Assembly (NCBI GenBank): GCA_964649825.1
Contig: CAZYQW010000076.1
Span: forward strand, 1-41,372
Reading direction: 5' to 3'
DNA from: CAZYQW01 sp964649825
Lineage (GTDB): Bacteria; Planctomycetota; B15-G4; JADJEK01
DNA: 41,372 nt
The notes under the pieces were generated by a model that had not been told where the DNA came from, ran no database searches, and saw only the letters and a list, made by a program, of their open reading frames with translations. How positions within the stretch are numbered: position 1 is the first letter of the stretch; the number at the start of each line of letters is the position of its first letter. The translations under genes and the position numbers were made by a program. This document shows positions 34,401 to 41,372 of this stretch, one piece after another.

Positions 34401-35706
34401 CTCCGACGTCGTCGTCGGGGCGATCCTGGACGGCGGAGCGTTCCTCTATCTGGGCTCGCCGGCCGGCCTGTCGACCGTCGACAGTTGGCGAGCGACGTCT
34501 CAGACTGGCCTCTATGGAGACGCCGTGGCGTCGGCCGGAGACGTAGACGGAGACGGTTTCGCAGACCTGCTCGTGGGGGCCAGAACCTACGGGACGGCGG
34601 GCTCCCAGCGCGGGCGGGTCTTCCTCTACCACGGGAACGGCGAGACCGTCGGGGGGGCGAGCCCGCGGGCGCGCACGCTCGATCACGGCCCGATCGCGTA
34701 TCGGGGCGTCGCCCCCCTCGAGGGATTCCGGCTCGCGTTGTCCGCCCGGACGCCGTTCGGGCGTGGTCCGGTCCGCATGCAATGGGAGTCGCTGCCGTTC
34801 GGGTCGCCGTTCGAGGGCGTTCTGGCGCCGGTCGGCAGTGCGACGGACTGGGCCGACAGCGGCCTCTCGGGCGTCGCGCTCGACGCGTTCGCGAAGGACA
34901 TCCCCGCCGGGCTCCACCATTGGCGCGCCCGCGTTCTCTACGATCCGGCGAGCTTCCCGTACCGGCCGGCCGGACGCTGGCTCTCGAACCCGATCCATGG
35001 GCGCGAGGAGGCGGACCTTCGCGTCAGGAAGGGGCTCGCGCGCTTCGTGCCGGGCGACCGGCTCCTGGGGACCATGGAGGGGCTTGGCAACGAGTCCGCC
35101 GCCACGTTCGACGGCGTCGAGGGGATGAAGCTGAAGCTGACGTTCCCGGAGACCGCGACCCACCGGACCGCCCTCGTCGCGATCGTCGACGCCGCCGGCC
35201 AGACCGAGGCCGCGTGGACGGTGAAGCTCGGCCCGAAGAAGAAGGTGAAGCGGAAGGCGGCGTTGAAGTCGAACGGCGAGCACACGCTGCGGATCCTCGA
35301 TCTCGCCGGCGCCGGCCCGTTCCAGATCGAGACCGAGCGGACCCTCCCCAAGAAGGCGCTCGTGTCCACGAAGACCCGCCACAAGGACAAGGGGAAGGAG
35401 ACCGCGTCGTTCCCCCTCGTCGCGCTCGAAGGGACGGTCCTGTACGGAGCGTTCACTCCGATCGACGGGTTCACCGGCCCGATCACGCTGACCCTCGTGT
35501 CACCGGCCGGTGCACCGCTCGACGTCTCCGGATACCAGCAGTCGGTGTCCGGCGGCGCACTGAAGCTCCTCGGCGTACCGCTCCCCGAGGCGGGCCCGTA
35601 CTCCATCGAGATCGGAGGTTTCGGCCCCGGCAAGGCAGCGGCCGTCGTGGGCGTCGTCTCACCGGTGCCGCCGGTGCCGGGAACGGCGTCGATCTGGTTC
35701 TTCTGA
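31405..35706 (+). CDS. Secreted integrin-like FG-GAP protein with 14 repeats, second of the tandem pair
   Basis: The ATG overlaps the TGA of the upstream paralogue by one base. The 1433-residue protein has the same plan: signal peptide (LTTLLLGVVCARALVAG), N-terminal domain with WYLNDPRGLEQGFTLATRP and YPLVIDPLATSPSWT, fourteen FG-GAP units from about 228 to 1088 (TAGDVNGDGYSDVLVGA, SAAGDVNGDGFADVIVG, and so on), then C-terminal sandwiches with VRKGLARFVPGDRLLGTMEG and YSIEIGGFGPGKAAAVVG. It is clearly a tandem duplicate of its neighbour that has diverged along its whole length while keeping the same blade number. Calcium-binding propellers suggest adhesion or a structural envelope role; a hetero-complex of the pair is a guess. 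Two units have altered loops (AGDVNGDAISD, AGDVNDDGISD). Confidence 0.9.
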   Translation: MRTLTTLLLGVVCARALVAGETGTTERPAGVDAAWWSRAQAAVAASEYEVQGTVAPNRAHGFRTVFRDDGITMLPRRSGDAPWALALTLVGIGRGDAVAAPETPTRFVDGNRVEYRRGDLTEWYLNDPRGLEQGFTLATRPDGDGALRLTLALAGGLVARASADDTAVLLRTDGEGGHVLVLRVDHLVATDAAGVDVPARFEVDGDTLALVVDDQAATYPLVIDPLATSPSWTAEGGQSSAGFGTSVGTAGDVNGDAISDLIIGAPGFDGGLEDEGRVFVFLGSPAGPDSTPTWTADGDQAFGGFGDAVATAGDVNGDGYSDVLVGARRFDGGTIDDGRVALFLGGPNGLAPSPAWTADGGQAEAWFGAAVAPAGDVNGDGFGDVIIGAPSRDETEPDAGRAYVYHGGPSGLPAAPSWTVAGSQSGAAFAGAVAPAGDLDGDGYGDVIVGAPFADDGEFDEGRAYVYRGGPAGLATAAAWSAQGNQLHAWFGTSVATAGDVNGDGYADFVVGAPRITNTQFEEGAAYAYHGGGSSLPTAPSWTFHLGFAGARFGASVATAGDVDADGFADVVVGSPFLSLPQVEEGGAWGFFGGKSGLATFIQWEIESDQPGARLGSAVATAGDVNDDGISDLIIGALSWDGGSLDEGAAFVHFGAADAPSMIEDWSMEGAVPNGWFGDSVASAGDVNGDGFADVIIGAPVRIDLGSEVGRAFVYHGGASGLALTPAWTVTGTDGGDDLGLSVSSAGDVNGDGYADVIVGSPFKNKLVAGRAFVYLGSSAGLSATPTWTGGDGSGNDDFGVSVSAAGDVNGDGFVDVIVGAQRKDSNGAAYVFLGATSGVAAAPSWSTFGGAGNDQYGSSVSAAGDVNGDGFADVIVGAENAPNNSKAGAAYVFHGSASGLAIDKSWTFESDLTNAFLGGESGVSTAGDVNGDGYSDVVVGASRYEFGGGADQGRAWVFHGGPGGLSPVPAWFRDAPDPGGNGYGQGVSTAGDVNGDGCSDVVVGAILDGGAFLYLGSPAGLSTVDSWRATSQTGLYGDAVASAGDVDGDGFADLLVGARTYGTAGSQRGRVFLYHGNGETVGGASPRARTLDHGPIAYRGVAPLEGFRLALSARTPFGRGPVRMQWESLPFGSPFEGVLAPVGSATDWADSGLSGVALDAFAKDIPAGLHHWRARVLYDPASFPYRPAGRWLSNPIHGREEADLRVRKGLARFVPGDRLLGTMEGLGNESAATFDGVEGMKLKLTFPETATHRTALVAIVDAAGQTEAAWTVKLGPKKKVKRKAALKSNGEHTLRILDLAGAGPFQIETERTLPKKALVSTKTRHKDKGKETASFPLVALEGTVLYGAFTPIDGFTGPITLTLVSPAGAPLDVSGYQQSVSGGALKLLGVPLPEAGPYSIEIGGFGPGKAAAVVGVVSPVPPVPGTASIWFF
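32089..34668 (+). repeat. 14 FG-GAP blade repeats, about 184 bp each (gene 2)
   Basis: Same unit type as in the upstream gene, with the DNA core for GDVNGDG recurring at regular spacing. Confidence 0.8.
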
Positions 35707-36057
35707 GCGGGACTCTCGCGTGACGAGCCGCTCATCATGGCAAGACGTAAGTCGGCCATCTTGACCAAGGTAGGTGTGGGCAAGTACTTTGGGTCTCGGG
35801 TCCTCCTCGGCCCGCGAAGAACTCACGGTCGCCGATCCTGAACCCCATCGCCCTCACCGAGCGGGTCGTCCACGACCTCCTCCACGACCAGCAAACTGAG
35901 CTGGTACCCGACGTGGAAGTGGACATCCTCGGTCGGCATGACGTCCTGGACGGGAGGTTGGGCTCGTCGACGACTCGATGCCCGCGGCTCGGGCTTGTCG
36001 CGCCGGCGGCTCCTTCATAACGTGCCTCCCGTGCCCCCTCTTCGAATCGAGGTTCCC
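35707..36057. other. Intergenic region with a possible coding relic
   Basis: No intact gene. A plus-strand frame at about 35826-36020 has coding-like third positions at its start: SPILNPIALTERVVHDLLHD, then TELVPDVEVDILGRHDVLDG, before losing quality and stopping at TAA 36018-36020. It lacks a start and a ribosome binding site and was not recognised. The left part (35707-35820) holds relatively AT-rich sequence that may be a promoter or terminator zone; nothing specific is claimed. Confidence 0.35.
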
Positions 36058-36678
36058 ATGCGAACGACCACGGTTGCGCTGCTCGGCCCCCTGCTGGCCC
36101 TCGGCTGCGCGAGCGGAAACTACACGACGCCAGAGAGCGTGCTCACCGACGCCGCCCAGTCCGTCGAGATGCTTCGGCAACAAAACGACGCGCTCGACTA
36201 CTTCATCGAGCGCTCGAAGGCGGTGGTCGTTTTCCCCGAGGTTCGCAAGGGCGGCTTCGTGTTCGGCACGGGCGGCGGCACCGGCGTCATGCTGGAGAAG
36301 GAGAGCGGATTCGAAGAGCCGACGTTCGTCAGCGTCGGCGGCGTGAACTTCGGCCTGCAAGCCGGTGTCGAGTCGACGCAGGTCGCCGTCGTGATCATGA
36401 ACGAACGGCTGATCGGCATCCTGAAGGAGGGTGGCCTGGACTTCGGAGTCGGCTCCCGGCTCACGCTCGGTCCGGCCAGCCGGGAGGCGGCGAGCTCGCT
36501 TCAGACCTTCCAGGACGCGTACATCTTCCGCGACAGCACCGGTGTCTACGGTGGGCTCACGCTCGACAGCGCGATCGTGAACACGAACTCCAGTTTGACC
36601 TCGACGTATCGCGGCGGCTCCGACGCCGCCGCCGTCGGCCGCCTGAAGAGCGCGATCCTGAGCCCCGTTTCCGGTTGA
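36058..36678 (+). CDS. SYLF/YSC84-domain lipoprotein
   Basis: This 206-residue protein begins with a lipoprotein signal (LLGPLLALGCASG, Cys about 17). The rest is the SYLF (YSC84/Ysc84-like, DUF500) lipid-binding domain: AVVVFPEVRKGGFVFGTGGG at about 55-75, VSVGGVNFGLQAGVESTQVA and VVIMNERLIGIL near 90-125, FGVGSRLTLGPASREA near 135, and YSC84's GVYGGLTLDSAIV near 165. Bacterial members are periplasmic or membrane-attached and thought to bind phospholipids. The start is placed at the ATG with AGG six bases upstream, which gives the lipobox. It is convergent with the Bax-inhibitor gene across 37 bases that contain a small GC-rich inverted repeat. Confidence 0.9.
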   Translation: MRTTTVALLGPLLALGCASGNYTTPESVLTDAAQSVEMLRQQNDALDYFIERSKAVVVFPEVRKGGFVFGTGGGTGVMLEKESGFEEPTFVSVGGVNFGLQAGVESTQVAVVIMNERLIGILKEGGLDFGVGSRLTLGPASREAASSLQTFQDAYIFRDSTGVYGGLTLDSAIVNTNSSLTSTYRGGSDAAAVGRLKSAILSPVSG

Positions 36679-36715
36679 CGTTTCGCGCCGGGCGCGGGCC
36701 CTTGCTCGGCCGGGA

Positions 36716-37444
36716 TCAGTCGCGGCTGGTCAGCGACATCAGGATCTGGATGATGTACCAGAACAGGAGCGCGATGCCGGCGAACAACGCGAGCGCGGCG
36801 GCGACGTGCATGCCGACGCGGTAGTGGTGCAGCACGTTCGACGTCGTGTAGAGCACCGAGCCGGCCGCCAGGAGGACCATCGCGCCCATGAAGAGGAGCC
36901 CGAGGCTGAACCCGAAGATCAGGCTGGCGATGATCACGCCGGCCGCGACGAGAAACGCGATCTTCAGGATCCCGCCGAGGAAGGAGAAGTCCTTGCCGGT
37001 CAGGAAGACGATCGCGGTCAATCCCGTGAACGTCCCGAGGGTCAGGATCGCGGCGTTCATCAGGATGTTCTGCTCGGCGAACGCCGGTATGCGCGTCACG
37101 ATGTAGAGCAACGGCAGGAACAGGATCGACTCGGCCACCACGAACAGCATGAGGCCGGCGTACTGCTTGCCGGGCGACGAGGCGTTGAGCGCCCAGTTGT
37201 TCGCGATGTGGCTGACGAACATGAAGAGCGCGAGCACGATGAGCCAGGAGAAACGAACCGACACCATCTTCTGGATCAACGGCTCGGTGAACGGCAAGTT
37301 CAGGAGCAGGCCGGTGAACCCGACGAACGCGGCGATCGCGTACAGGAGATGGGTGTAGGTCTTGCGGAGAAACTCGGCGCGCGCCTCGCTGTGTTGGAAG
37401 GCGACGGCGTCGGCCGGAACGCTCATGGCGATTTCGTTGCGCAT
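36716..37444 (-). CDS. Bax inhibitor-1/YccA family membrane protein
   Basis: This 242-residue protein has seven hydrophobic helices, as in the TMBIM/BI-1/YccA family. The start is fixed by AGGGGGAA two bases before the ATG; an upstream in-frame ATG would add 26 non-coding-like residues. Typical features are FLRKTYTHLLYAIAAFVGFT near the N-terminus, ALTLGTFTGLTAIVF-type helices with the conserved TGKDFSFLGG loop near 140, and LLFMGAMVLLAAGSVLYTTS, NVLHHYR near the sixth helix. Members act as pH-dependent calcium leak channels or bind the FtsH protease complex (YccA). It is an inner-membrane protein with no operon partner. Confidence 0.93.
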   Translation of the reverse strand: MRNEIAMSVPADAVAFQHSEARAEFLRKTYTHLLYAIAAFVGFTGLLLNLPFTEPLIQKMVSVRFSWLIVLALFMFVSHIANNWALNASSPGKQYAGLMLFVVAESILFLPLLYIVTRIPAFAEQNILMNAAILTLGTFTGLTAIVFLTGKDFSFLGGILKIAFLVAAGVIIASLIFGFSLGLLFMGAMVLLAAGSVLYTTSNVLHHYRVGMHVAAALALFAGIALLFWYIIQILMSLTSRD

Positions 37445-37564
37445 GGTTCCCCCTGGTCTGGGTGCATTGCGTTTGGATTCTGGATCGTCATCAACCGGGC
37501 GCTTACTGTAGCGCGTGGGCACCGCGCCGCCACCGGAGTTCGCCCGGAAGCGATCCGATTCCGG

Positions 37565-38035
37565 CTACGAGCCCGTCCGCGTGTACGTGCCCTCCATCAT
37601 GATCGTCCAGCTCTCGCCGTCCGCGGACATCTCCAGCGTGAACGTATATTGTCCGTCGCCGAGAAACTCATAGGTGTAGCGCCCGTGACCCATCGGGTGC
37701 TGGTTCACGAACTGAAGCCGATCTTCCTCGAAGATTCCGAGCGCGGGTGCGCCGGGGTCGCCGCCCATCGTGTCGAACCAGTGCATCGTGAACCTCTCCT
37801 GGCGAGGTTCCCACCCGTACACGCCGTGCCCCTGGAAGGTGGTGTGGCCGCCGACCTTCTGCTCGTAGTCGGAGATCAGGAAGAAGCCGCCGAGCTTCAT
37901 CTCCGCGACGACGACGCCGGTCGCTTCGAACTTCTCCGGCGCCCACGGAGAAGGATGCATGACCTCGGTACCTTCCCAGCGTCCGGCCATCCTCGCGAGC
38001 ACTTGGTGCGGGCGTCCCGGTGTGGGCATTTCCAT
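37565..38035 (-). CDS. DUF1579 family protein
   Basis: This 156-residue soluble protein starts at the ATG preceded by AGAGGAG six bases upstream; longer frames upstream are not coding-like. MAGRWEGTEVMHPSPWAP, then GVVVAEMKLGGFFLISDYEQ, GHGVYGWEPRQERFTMHWFD and YTFTLEMSADGESWTIMMEG are the hallmarks of DUF1579 (PF07617), small calycin-like beta-barrels of unknown function common in Planctomycetes and Proteobacteria. No signal peptide. It is divergent from the SGNH gene at 38166 and may share a regulatory region with it. Confidence 0.9.
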   Translation of the reverse strand: MEMPTPGRPHQVLARMAGRWEGTEVMHPSPWAPEKFEATGVVVAEMKLGGFFLISDYEQKVGGHTTFQGHGVYGWEPRQERFTMHWFDTMGGDPGAPALGIFEEDRLQFVNQHPMGHGRYTYEFLGDGQYTFTLEMSADGESWTIMMEGTYTRTGS

Positions 38036-38137
38036 GGCGATCTCCTCTGGTCCGACTGATGGTCGGTCGATCGAGCGGCGGATTCGGATCGGTGCACGAT
38101 ACTCCCGGCCGTTCGAGCCGTCGAGCTCTGGTAACGT

Positions 38138-38151
38138 GATCGAACTCGATC
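38138..38151. promoter_or_regulatory. Palindrome in a divergent promoter region
   Basis: GATCGAACTCGATC is a perfect 6-bp inverted repeat with a 2-base spacer, 14 bases before the SGNH start and about 100 bases upstream of the divergent DUF1579 gene. Its position would suit an operator, but it also overlaps the likely ribosome binding area. No experimental support. Confidence 0.25.
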
Positions 38152-38165
38152 GCGGACCCTGCGGA

Positions 38166-39188
38166 ATGAATGATCTCGACGAACGCCGACGACCCTCCGG
38201 TCGCTTGCTCGTGGGACGCGTCGCGCTCTTCTTCGCCGCGACGGTGCTGCTGATCGTGGTCGCCGAAGCGGTCTGCCGGTTCCTTCCCGCCGCGCGGACC
38301 GCCGTCGAACGCGCCGAGCTGCCCTGGTTCACGTCGAGCTTCTACCGCGTCGTCGACGACGCGCGCGGCTACGAGATCCGGCCCCGCGCGACCTCGCAGA
38401 CCAATAACCTCGGAATGCGGGGGCGGTACTGCAGCGCGAAGAAGAGGCCGGGCACGTTTCGCGTCTGGGTGCTCGGCGACTCGCTCGCGTACGGCACCGG
38501 AGTCAACCAGTTCGAGACGTTCTCCGCTGTGCTCGAGAAGCGCCTGCGACGCCAGTACGGTCTCCGCGCCGAGGTCTTGAACGCCGGCGTGCCGGGCTAC
38601 AACACCCGCCAGGAGCTGGCCGCGCTCGAGCTGGGGATGCAGACCTACGAGCCCGACCTCGTGGTGTTGACGTGGTGTCCGAACGACATGCAGGTCACGC
38701 CGGTCGTGTTCAAGGAGGGCGACGACTTCCGCGCCTATCGGGTCGGGGCGAGCGAGCTTCGGTTCGGCGGCTGGTGGTTCGAGCGATCGGCGCTCTATCG
38801 CCGCCTCGCCGCGCTCCGCGTCGCGATCGGAACGAACGAAGACGGTGACTTCGAGCGCAACATCGCCGCGCTCACCGAGATCGCGGCCGTCCTCCGGAAC
38901 GCGAACGTCCCTCTCGTCGTGATCCTCTTTCCGTACCTCGCGCCGGGGCCGCCGCGGTACCCGCCGCTCCTCGCCGCCCTGCGGGACCGCGCGAAGGAGA
39001 CGCTCGACGCGGCGGGAGTCCCGGTCATCGATCTGCTCGAGGCGTGGGCCGATCGATCGTTCGACGAACTCCGCCTCGCCACGGACCGGAGCGACGTCAT
39101 CCATCCGAACGCGACCGGCCACGCGGACGTGGCGGCACGGATCGACGCCTGGATCGTCGAGCGCGGGCTCATCGCGGGGTCGCGTTGA
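38166..39188 (+). CDS. Membrane-anchored SGNH/GDSL hydrolase
   Basis: This 340-residue protein has an N-terminal membrane helix (about 17-33, VALFFAATVLLIVVAEAV), so the enzyme is outside the cytoplasm. The SGNH fold follows: block I RVWVLGDSLAYGTGV with Ser 106, an NAGVPGYNT segment near 139-147, block III WCPNDMQ (Asn 173), and block V SDVIHPNATGH with Asp 310 and His 313. This subgroup is common near polysaccharide and alginate-type acetylation genes and likely acts as an esterase or O-acetyltransferase on surface glycans, but no such partners are adjacent. The ATG is chosen because the helix follows at once; the ribosome binding site is weak. It overlaps the convergent gene by 20 bases. 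Confidence 0.9.
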   Translation: MNDLDERRRPSGRLLVGRVALFFAATVLLIVVAEAVCRFLPAARTAVERAELPWFTSSFYRVVDDARGYEIRPRATSQTNNLGMRGRYCSAKKRPGTFRVWVLGDSLAYGTGVNQFETFSAVLEKRLRRQYGLRAEVLNAGVPGYNTRQELAALELGMQTYEPDLVVLTWCPNDMQVTPVVFKEGDDFRAYRVGASELRFGGWWFERSALYRRLAALRVAIGTNEDGDFERNIAALTEIAAVLRNANVPLVVILFPYLAPGPPRYPPLLAALRDRAKETLDAAGVPVIDLLEAWADRSFDELRLATDRSDVIHPNATGHADVAARIDAWIVERGLIAGSR

Positions 39189-40077
39189 CCCAGACCGCCA
39201 CGAACGTCTCCTCGGTCCCGCCCGCCGCGGGCTCGAGCACCACCGCGAAGCCGGCCTCGAGCGGGAACGTCACTTCCGTCTCGAGAGTGCGGGTGCGCAC
39301 GACCGGAGCGTGCACCTCGCCGTGCTCCGTCTTGGTCACCGGGATCGGGCGCTCGATCGCGCCCGTCCGCAGCTCGAGGTGGAAGCGGACGTTCAGGTTG
39401 CCATCGTCGGTTGGCACGCGCACGTAGTAGCCGTCGAGAACGAGCCCTTCCTCGACCTCCGCGACCTTCGGCACCGCGAGACCGCGCGGATGACCTTCGA
39501 CCCCGTCCACGACGTCGTAGCCCTCGACGTAGCGGACCATCTTCGCGTCGCGCAGCTCGAAACGGCGCAGAGGCTTGACCGGCAGGCCTTGGAGGAACGT
39601 GACGCGCTCGAGCGTGATCTCGAGGGATGGCGCCGAGGCGCCGGCGAGCACCGCGATCGTCCCCGTTTGTCCCGAGTGTCGAACCCAGAACGGCATGCCC
39701 TTGTCGAGGGGGAAGATCCGGAGGGTCGTCGGGTCCCCGCACGTTCCCGCCGGCACCGACCCGACGACGGCGATGACTCCACAGGACTCCAACGAGTCCA
39801 TCCGGATCCCGTCGAGGAGCTGCTTCACCCGTTCCTGCTCCACGTTCGTCGTGCGAACGACGAGGCTTCCCCCTCGCATCTCGACCATCGCCAAGCGATC
39901 GGTGACGAGGAGGTGCTTCACCACCGCGGCGAACTCGTCTCGCTCTACGGCGAGGAGAGGGTCGGACCCGGACTCCGCCTCGAAGAAGTCCCGGACGTCA
40001 TACAAGTTCAGGGTACGCATCGCCGGCTCCTGCGGCTCGGCGAACGACACCGCGAGAAGGAACGTCGCGACGATCAT
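39169..40077 (-). CDS. Exported protein of unknown function in the ECF operon
   Basis: This 302-residue protein starts at an ATG overlapping the TGA of the anti-sigma gene (TGATG), so it is translationally coupled. IVATFLLAVSFAEPQEPA is a signal peptide. RTLNLYDVRDFFEAESGSD, then RLAMVEMRGGSLVVRTTNVE and VKQLLDGI resemble the short beta-alpha-beta segments used in secretin-like or STN-type domains. Residues 105-300 are mainly beta (IERPIPVTKTEHGEV, FAVVLEPAAGGTEETFVAVW). No known domain is recognised with certainty. By position it may be the target of the sigma factor or a part of its sensing. Confidence 0.8.
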   Translation of the reverse strand: MIVATFLLAVSFAEPQEPAMRTLNLYDVRDFFEAESGSDPLLAVERDEFAAVVKHLLVTDRLAMVEMRGGSLVVRTTNVEQERVKQLLDGIRMDSLESCGVIAVVGSVPAGTCGDPTTLRIFPLDKGMPFWVRHSGQTGTIAVLAGASAPSLEITLERVTFLQGLPVKPLRRFELRDAKMVRYVEGYDVVDGVEGHPRGLAVPKVAEVEEGLVLDGYYVRVPTDDGNLNVRFHLELRTGAIERPIPVTKTEHGEVHAPVVRTRTLETEVTFPLEAGFAVVLEPAAGGTEETFVAVWVNATPR

Positions 40078-40541
40078 CAGCTCTCTCCGGTTCGAACGGA
40101 CCAGGTCTCCACGACACGCGTTCCGGGTCGGGCACGCACCCGCGTGACTTCGAACGACGACTCGGACACGCGATTCCATGTCTCCTCGACGACCACGTCG
40201 CCCAGACGTTCGGTGCGCGTGAGGACGCAGCGGTGGACCTCGAACGTGTGGGCGGCGGGCGCGCGCCGCGGCTGCGGCTTTTTCGGGTCGAACGCCAGCG
40301 ACAACGCGACTCCGATCAGCACGACCGCGGCCGCGGCGACGCGTGCCGCCGCCGGGTGTCGCCGCGCGCCGGCCTGGGGCGGAATCGCAGCGAGCAGGAC
40401 GACCTCGAACCCCGGGCCGAAGCGTGCCGCGCAGTCGCGGCACTTCCCCAGGTGCTCGAGGACGAGGTCCTCTTCGTGAGGCGGCGCCTCGCGATCGAGC
40501 ACGCGGTCGACTTCCTCGCTCGAGACATGGAACGACTTCAT
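40077..40541 (-). CDS. Zinc-type anti-sigma factor
   Basis: This 154-residue protein overlaps the sigma gene by four bases (ATGA). Residues 30-37 contain the H-x3-C-x2-C zinc anti-sigma motif (HLGKCRDC), in a helix that packs on ECF sigma factors. A membrane helix at about 66-84 (ARVAAAAVVLIGVALSLAF) follows, and a small outside domain of about 60 residues (EVHRCVLTRTERLGDVVVEE) to the end. It would hold the sigma factor inactive at the membrane until an envelope signal releases it. The start has AGG six bases upstream. Confidence 0.85.
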   Translation of the reverse strand: MKSFHVSSEEVDRVLDREAPPHEEDLVLEHLGKCRDCAARFGPGFEVVLLAAIPPQAGARRHPAAARVAAAAVVLIGVALSLAFDPKKPQPRRAPAAHTFEVHRCVLTRTERLGDVVVEETWNRVSESSFEVTRVRARPGTRVVETWSVRTGES

Positions 40542-41026
40542 CTTGAACCTCTCAGCCGGCGCTCGAGCTCGGCACGTGCGCGGTGCAGATGCGACTTGAC
40601 CGTGTTCACCGCCAACCCCAGCCGCGTCGCCACCTCGCGGAGCGAGAGCCCTTCCTCGTGGAAGAGCCGGATCGCGACGCGCTGGACCTCGGGGAGCGAC
40701 TCCATCGCGCGCGTCAGCCGCGCCCGTTCCTCGCGCGCGATCGCGAGCTCGTCCGGCGCGGGCGACGCGTACATGGTTCGCGCGTCCGGGACGCGCCGGC
40801 GGCGCTCGTCCCGGCGGAGTCGAAGCGCGATCACGGCCAGCCACGGCAGGATCGGCCGAGCCGCGTCGTACCGTTCGCGCGCTTCCAGCGCCCGCAGCGC
40901 CGCGCGCTGGGAGTATTCCTCCGCCTCGTCGATCGACATGCCGCGACGCACGAGCACCGAAACGAGCGCGACACGCGCTCGCGTCAGGTCTCGCTCGAAC
41001 GGAGTCGATCCGCGATCCGAAAGCAT
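40538..41026 (-). CDS. ECF-type RNA polymerase sigma factor
   Basis: This 162-residue protein has the two domains of ECF sigma factors. Region 2 is at about 14-75 (GMSIDEAEEYSQRAALRALE, RPILPWLAVIALRLRRDERR), region 4 at about 108-160 (ESLPEVQRVAIRLFHEEGLS, LREVATRLGLAVNTVKSHLH, RARAELERRL), with the LREVA...NTVKSHL helix-turn-helix that reads the -35 box. It directs transcription in the cytoplasm under the anti-sigma encoded next. The start at the Met near 41024 puts the fold at once; in-frame codons further upstream are not coding-like. It is the first gene of the operon with overlaps of 4 and 1 bases. Confidence 0.88.
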   Translation of the reverse strand: MLSDRGSTPFERDLTRARVALVSVLVRRGMSIDEAEEYSQRAALRALEARERYDAARPILPWLAVIALRLRRDERRRRVPDARTMYASPAPDELAIAREERARLTRAMESLPEVQRVAIRLFHEEGLSLREVATRLGLAVNTVKSHLHRARAELERRLRGSR

Positions 41027-41372
41027 CTGGAACCCCGGACGATTCACGCCCGTCCCGCGAGAAACGGGGCGGCGGGGGAGCACCACCCCATACTTGGACC
41101 AACAGACCGGTTGCAAGGACTGGAGCGAGCTTCCCTGGCGGAGTGATCGTCGTCGAGATCAAGGAGCGAGGAGGAGATCAACCCGGTTGGGTTCTCGAGA
41201 ACGAACAACGCAGAGATCGGCGACGAGCACTCGCCAGGCGCGGGACGGGCGGTAGAGTCGAGGACGGGCGCGGTGGTCGTAGGGCCGGGGAGTAGCCGTT
41301 TGCCGGCGGCTTTCGCCGTTTGTGCCGGTGCCTCAGTCCGATCCATAACTCCGTTTCCCGTCCCCGCTCATC
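41027..41372. other. Upstream region of the ECF operon to the window end
   Basis: No supported gene. It presumably contains the operon promoter, possibly autoregulated by the sigma factor; no -35/-10 pair can be named from one copy. Small frames in this stretch have no coding-like bias. Confidence 0.4.

Noticed and set aside
27829..34668. Regular repeats that could suggest a CRISPR or tandem satellite.
   Set aside because: They are about 180 bp long, in frame, diverged, and encode FG-GAP blades; there are no spacers.
41044..41346. A 100-residue minus-strand frame upstream of the ECF sigma gene.
   Set aside because: Unbiased composition, no ribosome binding site, no recognisable family; it lies in the probable promoter region.
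1..41372. tRNA, rRNA, riboswitch or replication origin.
   Set aside because: No cloverleaf, rRNA-like or known riboswitch sequence was noticed; a covariance-model scan would be needed to exclude small RNAs.

Overview
The window is one stretch of very GC-rich bacterial DNA with strong G/C bias at third codon positions. Its content points to the phylum Planctomycetota. It has several giant secreted repeat proteins (parallel beta-helix, SBBP beta-propeller, ELW-DGT repeat, FG-GAP repeat), an ECF sigma factor fused through a membrane helix to carboxypeptidase-regulatory-like domains, a C-type-lectin-like surface protein, and related C-terminal beta-sandwich tails on proteins that otherwise differ. 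The assignment is an inference; no rRNA or tRNA was seen that would anchor it.

Layout. 1-3.5 kb: the tail of an unidentified gene, a secreted beta-helix protein, a decayed fragment and a 164-bp IS630-type MITE. 3.5-5.8 kb (minus strand): a likely operon of glycosyltransferase, RmlC-like cupin and HpcH/HpaI aldolase, probably for surface polysaccharide. 6.1-9.9 kb: a HupE/UreJ-like membrane protein with a disturbed N-terminus, an orphan RND outer-membrane lipoprotein and a frameshifted SBBP pseudogene; a 34-bp repeat occurs in both disturbed genes. 9.9-13 kb: the sigma-TM-carboxypeptidase-regulatory fusion. 13.5-20.2 kb: a second beta-helix protein, a double C-type-lectin protein and an SBBP protein, with gene-tail relics between them. 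20.3-22.1 kb: a deleted, frameshifted TcA-type insecticidal toxin subunit. 22.1-27 kb: an SGNH hydrolase facing an ELW-repeat protein. 27.1-35.7 kb: a two-gene operon of paralogous FG-GAP proteins, each with 14 repeats and joined by a TGATG overlap. 36-41.4 kb: more ordinary genes: a SYLF/YSC84 lipoprotein, a Bax inhibitor-1 protein, a DUF1579 protein, an SGNH hydrolase, and a tightly overlapped operon of ECF sigma factor, zinc anti-sigma factor and secreted protein.

Taken together this is an accessory, surface-oriented region. Most large genes encode exported proteins that would decorate the envelope or be secreted. Two separate sigma-factor systems could sense the envelope. The left half (0-22 kb) carries most of the decay: relics, frameshifts, a MITE, a repeat at two disturbed genes and a dead toxin gene. 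The right half (22-41 kb) is intact. No complete undescribed defence or mobile system was found. The best candidates for novelty are the one-protein transmembrane sigma factor, the coupled pair of 14-blade FG-GAP proteins, the Tc-toxin relic and the shared C-terminal module.
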